Shown piece by piece: positions 19,647 to 28,740 of a stretch of DNA of 64,000 nt (within the stretch, counting starts at the first letter, position 1; every line of letters begins with the position of its first letter). This stretch comes from Natrinema hispanicum (GTDB taxonomy: Archaea; Halobacteriota; Halobacteria; Halobacteriales; Natrialbaceae), in contig NZ_SHMP01000003.1 in NCBI RefSeq assembly GCF_004217335.1, forward strand, positions 248,001 to 312,000, written 5' to 3'. A program made the position numbers and the translations under genes. The notes below the pieces were generated by a model. That model was given only the letters and a program-made list of their open reading frames with translations, was not told the origin of the DNA and searched no databases.

Positions 19647-19754
19647 GGGGACATCTCGTGCGTGCCCATTCCTAATACTGCCGGACAACAGTCCGTGACC
19701 AGCCACTCGCGGCCGGACCAAAGTGACTTCGGCCGGCAGTCCCAAGGGGACTCT

Positions 19755-20252
19755 ATGAGCGACGACGCCGCGGGAACATTCACGGTCGACGAGATCGTCG
19801 AGTACTGCCGGACACAGGCCGGCTTGCTCTCTGGCCGCGTCGAGCAGATGGGCGCAGAGGCCGACGAGCTCTTAGATGAAATCGACCAGGAGATGGCCGA
19901 GCTCCGATCACGCCTCGAGGCACTGCCCGACGAGGTACCTGGGACCGAAACCCCCTCGACTGCGGAGCTCCCGGCCACAAGCGAGAGCGATGTCGCGGCG
20001 ATCGAGGAGCGACAGGAAACACTCGAGGAGAAGCAACTCCTCGTCGAGGCGAAACAGGCCCGGATGCAGGCCTTTCAGGAGCTAGCCGCCGACTACACCG
20101 ATCTCGCAGAAGACCTCGCGGCGGAGGCAGAAGACGGACAGGCGGCGTTGACTCGCGTCATCGAGTTCGAGGCCGACGCCGACGCGCCGGCGTACTTCGA
20201 CGAGCGCCAGACACTGCTCGAGGCGGCGGCTGCATCGACGGAGACCGAGTAA
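19755..20252 (+). CDS. Coiled-coil protein, 165 residues
   Basis: The protein (MSDDAAGTFTVDEIVEYCRTQ...) is almost entirely helical by composition. It has heptad-like runs around residues 25-60 (EQMGAEADELLDEIDQEMAEL) and 80-130 (ERQETLEEKQLLVEAKQARM), strongly acidic, with no membrane segment. It probably forms a soluble coiled coil. No known family or partner is recognised; the next gene is a membrane protein with its own promoter. Confidence 0.7.
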   Translation: MSDDAAGTFTVDEIVEYCRTQAGLLSGRVEQMGAEADELLDEIDQEMAELRSRLEALPDEVPGTETPSTAELPATSESDVAAIEERQETLEEKQLLVEAKQARMQAFQELAADYTDLAEDLAAEAEDGQAALTRVIEFEADADAPAYFDERQTLLEAAAASTETE

Positions 20253-20318
20253 GCGGACTTCCCGACCGGCTGCAACAGGGGTGTATACTTATCCCGGCCC
20301 GGCGGCCACGCTCCACCT

Positions 20319-21110
20319 ATGGTGCTCGCTCCGAGTTCGTCGATCACGTTCGATGCCAGTGATCCGGCCACGACGGTCGCGATCGGGCGGCTGTTCGCGT
20401 ATCTTGCGATGGGCGTCGCGGCAGTCATCCTGCTCTACTACGCGATCATCTACATCCGCGAGGTCCTCGCGGTCGAGGCGACCACCGAGCAGTGGTACCT
20501 GCTGGCCGGGATCGGCGCAGCGATCGTCTACGCCGTCGCCGGCGTCGCCTCGATACTGCTCGAGCCAGCCTGGATCGGTCGGTTCGTCGACGGCGCGATC
20601 CTCTTTTTCATTCTCTTTCTCGCGCTCTCGATCCGCGCGATGTACTACGATCAGCCGACTGCGGGCGATCGCTCCCCGTTACTGCCTGCGTGGGCGGACT
20701 ACGTGGTCATCGGCAGCTTCGTTGCTGCCTGGTGGGGCGCGTTCTTCGTCGAGATCGCCGCGACGCGGCTGGTCGTCGCGGTCGGCTGGGTCGTCACCTC
20801 CGCGTGGGCAGTCCTCTACGGCGTTCGCGCCGTCCGCGTCCACGAGGGGACGACCTTCGCCGCGCTGACCCGCCACCTGCTGCCGGCGATCGTCTGTGTC
20901 ACCGCCGTCGTGTTCGTCGACCTGCTGACGAACGTCCTGCCCGGCTACGAGGCACTCGCCGATGCCGTCTGGCTCGTCGGGACGACGCTCGTCGCCGCGT
21001 TCCTCTTTACCACCGCCGTCGCGATCCGCCAGCAAGGCGGCGAACTCGAGCGGCTCTACGACTGGACGACCTGGCGCAAACAGTCGTTCGAGGACGGCTC
21101 GCTCGAGTAG
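20319..21110 (+). CDS. Membrane protein with about seven transmembrane segments
   Basis: The 263-residue protein has regularly spaced hydrophobic helices starting with FAYLAMGVAAVILLYYAIIYI and ending LVGTTLVAAFLFTTAVAI, then a cytoplasmic-looking tail with LYDWTTWRKQSFEDGSLE. The length and seven-helix pattern loosely recall haloarchaeal 7TM proteins, but the last helix lacks the retinal-binding lysine motif of rhodopsins, so it is not called one. The TATA-like tatactta at 20284-20291 gives a nearly leaderless start at 20319. Confidence 0.7.
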   Translation: MVLAPSSSITFDASDPATTVAIGRLFAYLAMGVAAVILLYYAIIYIREVLAVEATTEQWYLLAGIGAAIVYAVAGVASILLEPAWIGRFVDGAILFFILFLALSIRAMYYDQPTAGDRSPLLPAWADYVVIGSFVAAWWGAFFVEIAATRLVVAVGWVVTSAWAVLYGVRAVRVHEGTTFAALTRHLLPAIVCVTAVVFVDLLTNVLPGYEALADAVWLVGTTLVAAFLFTTAVAIRQQGGELERLYDWTTWRKQSFEDGSLE

Positions 21111-21220
21111 CCAACCGCGTGCACGTGCCACCCGCAAACGGCTCATGTGCGTGGCCCCTGTCTATTTGACGCCGGACACCGATACGTTGACCGACGCGGG
21201 TACACCGCGGCCGATAATCC

Positions 21221-21370
21221 ATGACACAGACACTCGAGATCAGCGACGACCTGATGGATCGACTCGAAAGCCACTGTGAGGAGGGTGAGACACCCGAAGA
21301 ACTCGTCGAGGAACTCGTCGCGATGTACGAGACCGAAGGTGCGTTCCTGCAAGAAGGCTACTCCGAATAG
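21221..21370 (+). CDS. Small acidic protein, 49 residues, ribbon-helix-helix-like
   Basis: The sequence begins MTQTLEISDDLMDRLESHCEE and continues with a helix-rich stretch TPEELVEELVAMYETEG. A short strand followed by two helices is the layout of MetJ/Arc-type or VapB-like antitoxins and of many small haloarchaeal proteins. No toxin gene is adjacent; the isomerase-like gene starts 5 bases after the stop, so the two are probably co-transcribed. The DNA-binding role is inference only. Confidence 0.6.
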   Translation: MTQTLEISDDLMDRLESHCEEGETPEELVEELVAMYETEGAFLQEGYSE

Positions 21371-21374
21371 ACGG

Positions 21375-22088
21375 ATGGGGCTCGCAGACCCCGTTTTCCT
21401 CGTCAACTACAAGACCTACGCGGGGACGAGCGGCGACGACGCGCTTGCGTTCGCGGAGACGATCGAGCGGGTCCGCGACGAAACTGGCAGTCGCTTCGCC
21501 GTCGCCCCGCAGTTGCCCGACCTCCGACTCGTCGCCGAGCGGACGGCCCTGCCGATCGTCGCACAGGCAGGCGTCCCACGAGCCGAAAGCGGGATGAGCG
21601 ACGTCACTCTCGAGGCGGTCGCAAACGCCGGTGCCGACGCAGTCTTTGTTTCCCATCCCGAACGCGAAGCGGCGCTGACTGCCGTCGATCGGGCCGTCGA
21701 CCGGTGTGCCGAGCTTGGCCTCGAGTCGATCGTCGCCGTCGAGAGTCTGTCGACGACCCGGATGGCGCTGGCTGCCGGCCCGGATTGGCTGCTCTTCGAG
21801 CGACCGGCCGATATCGCCACCGAGGAGGGGATGGTCCGAACACATCCCGAGCGCATCGCGGCGTTCGTCGAAGCGGTTGCCGACGAGGCCCCCGAGACGC
21901 GGACGTTCGTCGGCGGTGGTGTCCGGACCGCCGAAGACGTCACCCGCGCGTTCGACTGTGGCGTCGACGCGACGGGAGCGGCCTCCGCGGCCGTCGAAGC
22001 AGACGACCGCGAGGCGTGGCTCCGGTCGATCGCGACCGCCGTCCCGACGGCCGACTCGAGTCGCTGCGGATCGAATGCGAATGGCTGA
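21375..22088 (+). CDS. Triose-phosphate isomerase-like protein (divergent paralogue)
   Basis: The 237-residue TIM-barrel protein keeps the archaeal TIM opening (DPVFLVNYKTYAG, with Asn and catalytic Lys) and a His in VSHPEREA at the place of the catalytic His. A Glu in LLFERPADIATEEG stands where the family has EPPELIGTG. The late phosphate loop reads TFVGGGVRTAEDV. Thus the three catalytic residues are apparently kept, but the surrounding HSEN and IGTG signatures are changed. It may be a second isomerase with shifted specificity rather than the glycolytic TpiA. It follows a 49-residue gene by 5 bases. Confidence 0.75.
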   Translation: MGLADPVFLVNYKTYAGTSGDDALAFAETIERVRDETGSRFAVAPQLPDLRLVAERTALPIVAQAGVPRAESGMSDVTLEAVANAGADAVFVSHPEREAALTAVDRAVDRCAELGLESIVAVESLSTTRMALAAGPDWLLFERPADIATEEGMVRTHPERIAAFVEAVADEAPETRTFVGGGVRTAEDVTRAFDCGVDATGAASAAVEADDREAWLRSIATAVPTADSSRCGSNANG

Positions 22089-22120
22089 CACTCAAGTAAC
22101 TGGTCCTCGTACGAATCAGT

Positions 22121-22537
22121 ATGCACTTACTAGTCGCCCTCGAGGACTCGGAGCCGGGGTGGGCGGCACTCGAGTTCGCGTGTGCGGAACACGCTGACGA
22201 CGACATGACGGTTCTCCACGCCATCGATCCGACGAACAGCAGCTACGGCGAAGTCGCACACCTCGGGCCGTCGGAACTGCTCGAGCACAGACGCGAGGAC
22301 GCAGCAGAACTGCTCGCCGATGCCGAAGCCAGAGCAGCGGATGAGGGGTGTTCGATCGAGACGGCAGTGGCCGTCGGCCAGCCGGCGGACGCCATCGTCG
22401 ACTACGCGGCAGAAAACGCGATCGATCTAATCGTCGTGGGCAGCCACGGTCGATCGGGCTTCTCTCGGGTCTTACTTGGCAGCGTCGCGGAACGGGTCGC
22501 TCGACAGGCACCCGTGCCAGTGACGATCGTACGGTAA
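22121..22537 (+). CDS. UspA universal stress protein
   Basis: A single 138-residue UspA domain (MHLLVALEDSEPGWAAL) has the ATP-binding signature G-2x-G-9x-G-S visible in VVGSHGRSGFSRVLLGS near residue 107. This predicts an ATP-binding dimer in the cytoplasm. The gene sits 33 bases after the isomerase-like gene on the same strand. Confidence 0.9.
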   Translation: MHLLVALEDSEPGWAALEFACAEHADDDMTVLHAIDPTNSSYGEVAHLGPSELLEHRREDAAELLADAEARAADEGCSIETAVAVGQPADAIVDYAAENAIDLIVVGSHGRSGFSRVLLGSVAERVARQAPVPVTIVR

Positions 22538-22605
22538 CGGGCCACACAGCCGGCCGGTCGGCGCAACAGGACAAACTCATTAGGGACCACCACAGTCCCG
22601 ATTAC

Positions 22606-23856
22606 ATGAACGACCGCTACGACGTAGTCATCGCCGGTGCCGGTCCCGCCGGCGCGCAATGTGCCCGCGATCTCGCCGCCCGAGGGTACGACGTCGTCGT
22701 CCTCGAGACCGAGTCTGAATCGGAGTTCCCCCGCCAGAGCAACAAGTCCACCGCGGGGACGTTCCACTCCATGATGGCCTCCTTCGGGATTCCCGACGAC
22801 GTGGTGATGCAGTATACCGACAGCGTCGTCCTCGAGTCCCCGCGAGAACATTACGTCCGCGAGCAGACCGGGGCGGTACTCGAGTTTGCGGACTTCAAAC
22901 GCTTCCTCGTCAGCGATAGCCACGAAAAGGGTGCCGAGTACCGGTTCGACGCCCGCGTCACCGCCCCGATCATGGAGGGCGGCGAAATCGTCGGTGTCAC
23001 GTACAACGGCGACGAGGAGGTCTACGGCGACATCGTCATCGATGCGACGGGACCGGCCGCACCACTTGCAAAGAAACTCGGCGTCGTCGATCTCGAACGC
23101 GAGAACCACGCCATCGGGATCGAATACGAGTTCGAAGGGATCGATATCGACCGCCCTGGCTTTGCGGACCTCCACGACGCGATGATGTTGCGACTCGACC
23201 ACGAAATCGCACCCGGCGGCTACTCCTGGATCTTCCACACGGGAGAAGACACCGCGAAGGTCGGTCTCTGTTACATCCAGAACGGTAGCCACGAGCGGTA
23301 CAGCCGGAGCAGTTTCACCATCGACGACTACCTCGACCACTGGCTCGAGACAGATCCGCGATTCCGGGACGCCACGCGACTCGAGGGCAAACAGCACCGC
23401 GGCTCGGCCCACATTCAGGCACCAGGAACGATGCACACCGATCGGTTCATGGCGATCGGCGACACCGTTCCGAGCCTCGATCCGCTCTGGGGCGAAGGCA
23501 TCAACAAGTGCATGCAGTCCGGTCGCGCGGCCGCCGCCACTGCCGACAGCTGTCTCAAACACGACGGCGTCGAGCCGACCGCCGAGAACCTCGAAGTCTA
23601 CGATACCCTCTGGCACCGTGACGTCGCGCCCAACGCGAACAAGCGGCTCCTGATGACTCAACTGCTCTATCTCGCCTCCAACGAACGCTACGACCAGCTC
23701 ATGCGGGACCTCCAGCGTCTCGACAACGACACGCTGGCCCAAGCGAACAAGGGCGATATTCGCTCTATCGTGCGCTTGTTCGACACGGACGACGTGCCGT
23801 TGCTCGCCCGGTTCGCGAAACAGCAGTTGAATCTCGATCTCGGCTCTCTCCTATAG
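22606..23856 (+). CDS. FAD-dependent oxidoreductase, geranylgeranyl reductase family
   Basis: The 416-residue flavoprotein starts MNDRYDVVIAGAGPAGAQCA, a Rossmann FAD-binding motif. It also has the family features YSWIFHTGEDTAKVGLCY and GDTVPSLDPLWGEGI (FAD contact). Members reduce the double bonds of geranylgeranyl chains of archaeal lipids or quinones. The strongly changed PLWGEGI motif (usual PLTGGGI) suggests a paralogue, so the exact substrate (archaeol lipid, menaquinone tail or other) is open. The ATG at 22606 gives a Rossmann fold at residue 6, as is typical. Confidence 0.8.
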   Translation: MNDRYDVVIAGAGPAGAQCARDLAARGYDVVVLETESESEFPRQSNKSTAGTFHSMMASFGIPDDVVMQYTDSVVLESPREHYVREQTGAVLEFADFKRFLVSDSHEKGAEYRFDARVTAPIMEGGEIVGVTYNGDEEVYGDIVIDATGPAAPLAKKLGVVDLERENHAIGIEYEFEGIDIDRPGFADLHDAMMLRLDHEIAPGGYSWIFHTGEDTAKVGLCYIQNGSHERYSRSSFTIDDYLDHWLETDPRFRDATRLEGKQHRGSAHIQAPGTMHTDRFMAIGDTVPSLDPLWGEGINKCMQSGRAAAATADSCLKHDGVEPTAENLEVYDTLWHRDVAPNANKRLLMTQLLYLASNERYDQLMRDLQRLDNDTLAQANKGDIRSIVRLFDTDDVPLLARFAKQQLNLDLGSLL

Positions 23857-23879
23857 GTCGTCGACGCTGTCGGTCGCGT

Positions 23880-25526
23880 TCACGCGAGAAACTGCGCTTC
23901 GAACGATCGAACGCTGTCGTCCGTTCCCGCGAGGATCACCTCGTCGTCGGCGTCGAAGACGAACGACGCCGGGTCGAAATCCGTGATCGTCTCGCCGTCT
24001 CGACGCACAGCGAGGACGGTACAGCCCGTCCGGGTCCGAACAGTCGCATCGACGAGCGTCTGTCCCGCTAGCCGGCCGACGGGAAGCTTCACGACATCGA
24101 TCTGCCTGTCGACGGCCAAGACCTCCTCGTCTTCGAACACGGTCGAAGCGAGCATCCGGCCGCTGACCGTCGCCAGCGACTGGACGTAGTCGGCACCGGC
24201 ACGGTACAACTTCTGGACGTTCTCCGTGTCGTTCGCTCGAACGACGATCGTGACCGACGGGTTCATGTCCCGCGCGACGAGCGTCGCGAAGATAGCGGTC
24301 GTATCGTCGTCGAGGGTCACGATTATCGTCGACGCGTTGTCGATCCCCGCCTCGCGGACCGTCGTCGGGTCGCGAGCGTCGCCGACCACGTCGACCCCCT
24401 CCATCTCGCCGATGTCGAGGACGGTCACGTTCGTGTTCGTCTCCGCGAGTGCCCCACCCGCGGCCGCCCCGGACTCGCCATAGCCAGCGATGATTGCACA
24501 CTGGGCCGCAAACGGCAGCACCGTCGACGTCGCTTCCGCCCGGAGTTCGTCGATCCGCTCGGGTTCCCCCGCGACGAGCAGTCGCGTCTCGGTGTCGAGT
24601 TTCCGGTCGTTCGGGATCGGACTCTCGAACGTTCCGCCGAACCATGCACCGATGCCGTCCACGCCGAACTGCTCGCGGAGCTGGATCTCCCCGGCAGTCC
24701 GACCATGCAGATCGCTCCCCTCGGCGATCGACAGCTCGACCAGTTCCAGATCGTTCCCGATCTCGACCCCCTCGTCGACCGCAGTCGTCACCGCCGTCGG
24801 CACCCGATGGGCGAGACTCTCACCGAGCATCTGACGGGGCGAGAGCACCTCGTCCGCGCCAGCGATCCGATGATACTCGCCGAGACGCTGCTCTTCGACC
24901 AGCGTCACGATCCGCACGTCGGGATTTGCCTCCCGTGCCGAGAGGACGATACTCGCGTTCGTGTCGTCGGCCGAATCGGCTACGACCGCCGTCGCTCGCT
25001 CGATCCCCGCGTTCTCGAGCACCGCCGTCGACTCCGGGTCGCCGTGGACGACCCGGTGATCGCTCTCGTGGAGTTCCGTCGCCGTCTCCTCGTCGGGTTC
25101 GACGACGACGTATTCCCGTCCGCGTGACTCGAGTTCCTCGATGAACGCCTCGCCGCGAGGCGTGTACTCACAGATGATGACGTGGTCCTCGACGTCGGGG
25201 GCAGTCGTCGGAGCCGTCGTCTCGAGCGCGCGTCGGAGCCACGGGACGGCAAAGATATCGACACCGGTGAGGATCAGCCCGATTCCGGTGAGCTGGAGCA
25301 CGATCACCAGCAGGTTCATCTGGAGTGTCTCCCACCCTGCGTCCTCGCCGTAGCCGGTCGTCGTATACGTCTGGAAGACGACCTCGAGCGACCGGTACAG
25401 CGGTTGTGGACGGTTCTCGAGCGTCGCCATCCCGTAGTTGTAGAGCAGCGTGGCGACGACGGTTGTCACGGCTACCAGCAGGATGTAGTAGCCGGTTCGA
25501 CGTGAGCGCCACAGTGACATACGCAT
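23880..25526 (-). CDS. Potassium channel/transport protein with TrkA (RCK) domains
   Basis: The 548-residue protein has an N-terminal pore unit: a first helix TGYYILLVAVTTVVATLLY, a selectivity filter TTTGYGED and a second helix LLVIVLQLTGIGLILTGVDI. Then follow two NAD-binding TrkA-N domains (one near VEDHVIICEYTPRGEA, one near QCAIIAGYGESGAAA), each with a TrkA-C-like tail. This is the layout of two-helix K+ channels gated by RCK domains. An in-frame ATG at 25520 (MSLWRSRR) is an equally possible start. The filter TTTGYG differs slightly from the usual TVGYG. Confidence 0.85.
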   Translation of the reverse strand: MRMSLWRSRRTGYYILLVAVTTVVATLLYNYGMATLENRPQPLYRSLEVVFQTYTTTGYGEDAGWETLQMNLLVIVLQLTGIGLILTGVDIFAVPWLRRALETTAPTTAPDVEDHVIICEYTPRGEAFIEELESRGREYVVVEPDEETATELHESDHRVVHGDPESTAVLENAGIERATAVVADSADDTNASIVLSAREANPDVRIVTLVEEQRLGEYHRIAGADEVLSPRQMLGESLAHRVPTAVTTAVDEGVEIGNDLELVELSIAEGSDLHGRTAGEIQLREQFGVDGIGAWFGGTFESPIPNDRKLDTETRLLVAGEPERIDELRAEATSTVLPFAAQCAIIAGYGESGAAAGGALAETNTNVTVLDIGEMEGVDVVGDARDPTTVREAGIDNASTIIVTLDDDTTAIFATLVARDMNPSVTIVVRANDTENVQKLYRAGADYVQSLATVSGRMLASTVFEDEEVLAVDRQIDVVKLPVGRLAGQTLVDATVRTRTGCTVLAVRRDGETITDFDPASFVFDADDEVILAGTDDSVRSFEAQFLA

Positions 25527-25653
25527 CCATTCGACGGCTGGCTGTTGATGGTATCGGTCGCCGACGGGTTGACTGGAGCCAATGGCTGGCACTCGCGGCC
25601 CCGTCGCTGGATTCGTTCAGCGAGCCCGACACGAACGCCGCGACCGCCGCCGA

Positions 25654-25659
25654 TTTATA
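25654..25659 (+). promoter_or_regulatory. TATA box of the ZIP transporter gene
   Basis: The hexamer tttata is about 27 bases before the ATG at 25683, which fixes this start over longer in-frame options and implies a leaderless transcript. Confidence 0.55.
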
Positions 25660-25682
25660 CGTTGGCACTAATCGTTCGGCAG

Positions 25683-26480
25683 ATGGCACTGCTGGAGAAC
25701 CTCATGTTCGTCTTCGTTGCCGGCTTCATCACGGCGTTGGCGACCGGGCTCGGCGCGCTCCCGTTTTTCTTCTTCGACGACATTAGCGATCGATACAACG
25801 TGGTTCTCTGGGGGGTATCCTCTGGGATCATGCTCTCGGCGTCGACGTTCGGGCTCATCGATGAGGGGCTGGCCGAAGGGACGCCCCTCGAGATCGGGAT
25901 CGGTATGGTCGCCGGCGTCGCGCTGGTCGTCGTCGCCCACGATATCCTGATGGACGCCGAGATCGACCCACGACAGTACGAGGAAGCCGACTTCAAGAAA
26001 CTCGTGCTCATCCTCGGCGTGTTAACCGTCCATAGCTTCCCCGAAGGCATCGCCGTCGGCGTCTCCTTTGCCGACCTCGGACTCGAGGGCGGAGCCGAGG
26101 TCCTCGGGTTTACCGTGCCACTTTTGGCGGTGTTCATGACGATCGCGATTTCGATCCACAACATCCCGGAGGGAACGGCGATTTCGATCCCGCTGCAGTC
26201 GATGAACGTCTCCGAATGGAAGATGGTCTGGTGGGCCGTCTTCTCGAGTCTGCCCCAGCCGCTCGGGGCCGTCATCGCGTTTGGCTTCGTCAGCTACGCT
26301 CGCGAGTTCCTTCCCTACGGGTTCGGCTTCGCCGCCGGCGCGATGATCTACCTCGTCCTCACGGAGTTCATCCCGGAGGCGCTCGATATCGGGAAGCGAC
26401 TCCCCAGCGGCGGCAAGCCGGAACTCGCCGGCGGCATCGTCGCCGGCGTTCTCGTTATGGTGCCGCTGGCGTTCATCTGA
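25683..26480 (+). CDS. ZIP family metal transporter
   Basis: The 265-residue integral membrane protein has eight-helix ZIP features. The metal-site motifs are VHSFPEGIAVG in helix 4 and SIHNIPEGTAISI in helix 5. A hydrophilic loop with His/Asp (VVAHDILMDAEIDPRQYEE) lies before them. ZIP proteins move zinc or other divalent metals into the cytoplasm; the precise metal cannot be read from sequence. It is divergent from the K+ channel gene and shares its promoter region. Confidence 0.9.
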   Translation: MALLENLMFVFVAGFITALATGLGALPFFFFDDISDRYNVVLWGVSSGIMLSASTFGLIDEGLAEGTPLEIGIGMVAGVALVVVAHDILMDAEIDPRQYEEADFKKLVLILGVLTVHSFPEGIAVGVSFADLGLEGGAEVLGFTVPLLAVFMTIAISIHNIPEGTAISIPLQSMNVSEWKMVWWAVFSSLPQPLGAVIAFGFVSYAREFLPYGFGFAAGAMIYLVLTEFIPEALDIGKRLPSGGKPELAGGIVAGVLVMVPLAFI

Positions 26481-26584
26481 GCGCTCACGACTCTCAGGCT
26501 CGGCGGTCGCGCCGAACGAACCGGTCCGTCCGACAGTCTCCCGTTCCGGCAAGAATTTTACGCGTCTAGCCGTAGTGGCGGGCA

Positions 26585-27040
26585 GTGTTCGAGACGATTC
26601 TGATTCCGACCGACGGCAGCGACCACGCCGAGGCCGCCGCCGAGACCGGCATCGAACTCGCGACCGTCCACAACGCGACGGTCCACGTTGCCTGTGTCGC
26701 CGACACCGGCCCGCTTGGTGACCTTCGGCTCCCCGGTGACGCCACAAGTGCCGAGGACGCGATGCGCGGCCGGGCCCAGGAGCACGTCGACGCGATCGTC
26801 GACCGCGCCGAAGCGGCGGATCTCGCAGTCACCGGCACAGTTCTCGAGGGCCCGCCGGAGGACGAACTGCTCGAGTACGCTCGGGAGATCGACGCCGACG
26901 TGATCGTCATGGGCACACGCGGTCGCGGCGGCGTCCACCGGCTGGCGATGGGCAGCGTCACCGATCACGTCGTTCGGTTCGGCGAGATTCCGGTACTGGT
27001 CGCGAACTCGGGGGCCCACCCCGACGAGGACGTGTCGTAA
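26585..27040 (+). CDS. UspA universal stress protein
   Basis: A 151-residue single UspA domain (FETILIPTDGSDHAEAA) starts with GTG. The ATP signature is present as GTRGRGGVHRLAMGS near residue 112. It lies 104 bases after the ZIP gene on the same strand; no special partner is evident. Confidence 0.88.
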   Translation: MFETILIPTDGSDHAEAAAETGIELATVHNATVHVACVADTGPLGDLRLPGDATSAEDAMRGRAQEHVDAIVDRAEAADLAVTGTVLEGPPEDELLEYAREIDADVIVMGTRGRGGVHRLAMGSVTDHVVRFGEIPVLVANSGAHPDEDVS

Positions 27041-27059
27041 GCGGTGTGTCTGACCGGCT

Positions 27060-27470
27060 CTATCGTGCGATTTCGTTGATCGCTTCCGTTCGGCGGCCGA
27101 TCGACCAGCCGATCAGCGCGAGCCCGACGTAGATCCCGAGCGCGGGCAGGGCATAGACACTGACGAGTCCCTCGAGCGGGACGCCGACCGCGTCGAAGGC
27201 CAACAAGAGCAGCAACGAGACAAGCAGGACCGCGATTCCGAGGTCCGCAGCGCGCATGTTGGGAAACTCCTGTCCGGCGGGCGCAGCGATCACCCGTCCG
27301 AGTGCGTAGAACACGAGCATGTACGTTGCCCAGCCAGCGCCGAGCGTCAGCACGGTCAACAGCACGTCATCGGGCAGATAGCGCGGCAGAACGGACAGGT
27401 GGAGAACACCCGTCACGAGCACCGCGCTGCCCAGCAACACGACCAACAGCGGTCTGCGATCGTCACTCAT
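27060..27470 (-). CDS. Membrane protein with four transmembrane segments
   Basis: The 136-residue protein begins MSDDRRPLLVVLLGSAVLV and has four hydrophobic helices, including DVLLTVLTLGAGWATYMLVFYAL and ADLGIAVLLVSLLLLLAFDAV, and a basic C-terminus. A tatataaa lies directly next to the start codon (27472-27479), too close to serve this start unless translation begins further in, for example at MRAADLG; the assigned start is therefore less certain. No family is recognised. Confidence 0.65.
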   Translation of the reverse strand: MSDDRRPLLVVLLGSAVLVTGVLHLSVLPRYLPDDVLLTVLTLGAGWATYMLVFYALGRVIAAPAGQEFPNMRAADLGIAVLLVSLLLLLAFDAVGVPLEGLVSVYALPALGIYVGLALIGWSIGRRTEAINEIAR

Positions 27471-27510
27471 TATATAAAACGACAGTCTCCCGATCCATTA
27501 CTATTGTGTC

Positions 27511-27589
27511 ATACAGGCTGCTATCCCGGGTTCCCGGTGGGACCACAGGCCAGCGGCGGTTGCACGGAACTGACGACAGCAGTCCGTAT
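27511..27589. repeat. Palindromic repeat, copy A (79 bp)
   Basis: The ends are inverted copies: ATACAGGCTGCTAT at the left and ACAGCAGTCCGTAT at the right. The inside contains a ccggtggga/gcggttgc segment shared with three other copies at 34446, 47881 and 57567. It lies between the start of a membrane protein gene and the end of the PPAT gene. No coding frame fits. Confidence 0.7.
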
Positions 27590-27623
27590 GATAGACGGGG
27601 CCGGCAGCGATCACGACGGGACC

Positions 27624-28091
27624 TTACTCGAGCAGCCGTCCGTGTTCGTCGATCTCGCCCGTGACGATCCGCGTCGAGGAAATCCGTTCGCCGTCGTCGG
27701 CGTAGACGTAGGGCGCGACGATCCCCGACAGCGGCTCGAGGCCTCGCTCACGCCGCTGGTCGTTGATGTCCTCGAGTTCGGGGGCCGTCTCGGGGGAGAC
27801 CACCAGCGCGTCGAGCGCGGGGTCGGTGGCCGCGATCCCAAGTTCGGTCTCGAGTCGCCGGATTTCGACGTCGCGATCCCACTCGTCGAGGTCGCTGATC
27901 GCGTCCATCACGGCAGCCACTCGCTCGTCGAACGGCGGGATCGGTCGTGGTTCGTGGCGCGTCTCGGTCGCGAGATCGTCGCTGGTCAGCGCGACGACGA
28001 CGCCGTCCGCGCCGAACCGGAGCGCGTGTTCGAACAGGGACCGGTGGCCGTCGTGGAGCGGCCCGAACGTGCCAGCGACGACGACTCGCAT
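27624..28091 (-). CDS. coaD: Phosphopantetheine adenylyltransferase (archaeal type)
   Basis: The 155-residue nucleotidyltransferase starts MRVVVAGTFGPLHDGH with the T/HxGH cytidylyltransferase signature, and ends with the ISSTRIV motif typical of the family. It transfers AMP from ATP to 4'-phosphopantetheine, the fourth step of CoA synthesis. A TATA-like tcttatgg on the minus strand (28112-28119) sits about 25 bases before the ATG, supporting the start over an upstream in-frame ATG (MDLPVAYPC). Confidence 0.9.
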   Translation of the reverse strand: MRVVVAGTFGPLHDGHRSLFEHALRFGADGVVVALTSDDLATETRHEPRPIPPFDERVAAVMDAISDLDEWDRDVEIRRLETELGIAATDPALDALVVSPETAPELEDINDQRRERGLEPLSGIVAPYVYADDGERISSTRIVTGEIDEHGRLLE

Positions 28092-28167
28092 ACAGGGGTA
28101 TGCCACGGGCAAGTCCATAAGAGCACTGCGACCCGTGGGTCGATAGCGGTGGCTCGCGATCGACAGA

Positions 28168-28740
28168 TCAGGACTCGAGGAGCGCGGCGGTCGTCGCGAT
28201 CTCAGCGAACTCGCCCGCGAGTTGGGCGAGCGCGGTGCGGTGGACCGTCTCCGCATCGAAGGTTTCGTCGTCGAGCGAGCGCTCGAATGTCGCGGTCGCG
28301 TCGCGAACGATAACGGGATCGAACCCGAGGTTCTCGGCCATCCGGGTGCTCGTCGAGACGCAATGATCCGTCGTGAGTCCAGCAATGACGACCGTCTCGA
28401 GTTCCCGCTCGCGCAGCCAGTCTTCGAGGTCAGTCCCGATGAACGCGCTGTTGACCGATTTCGCCATCGTGGGCTCGCCCTCGATGGGGGCCGTCTCGGG
28501 TTTGAACGCGAAGCCAGACCGGTCACCCCGGAGCGGCGAGTCGGGTTCCGTCGAGTCGTGGCGGACGTGGACGATCGGCCGGTCGGTCTCGCGCCAGTGC
28601 TCGAGCAGCCGCGCTGCGTTCGTTTCCGCGTCGGGGTTGTTGCGCTCCCCCCAGACGGGGTCGTCGAAGCCCTGCTGGAAGTCGATCAGGACGAGGGCGG
28701 CGTTCTCGAGCCCGTTGGCCTCGACCTCATCGTCGGTCAT
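28168..28740 (-). CDS. Isochorismatase-family cysteine hydrolase
   Basis: The 190-residue protein has the catalytic triad of the family: Asp in [11 protein letters not shown], Lys in [10 protein letters not shown] and Cys in [10 protein letters not shown]. Members hydrolyse amides, nicotinamide or isochorismate; the substrate is not visible. Its ATG overlaps the stop of the upstream gene (28737-28740, atga), so the two are translationally coupled and likely function together. Confidence 0.88.
   Translation of the reverse strand: MTDDEVEANGLENAALVLIDFQQGFDDPVWGERNNPDAETNAARLLEHWRETDRPIVHVRHDSTEPDSPLRGDRSGFAFKPETAPIEGEPTMAKSVNSAFIGTDLEDWLRERELETVVIAGLTTDHCVSTSTRMAENLGFDPVIVRDATATFERSLDDETFDAETVHRTALAQLAGEFAEIATTAALLES

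Noticed and set aside
20319..21110. Seven-helix protein as a microbial rhodopsin
   Set aside because: No retinal-binding lysine motif in the last helix and no conserved Trp/Asp pattern.
22402..23742. 446-residue minus-strand frame opposite the GGR-type gene
   Set aside because: Antisense shadow; the plus-strand flavoprotein has all motifs.
27472..27479. tatataaa as promoter of the minus-strand membrane protein
   Set aside because: It touches the start codon, too close for a TATA box of that start; it may serve a plus-strand transcript or be chance.
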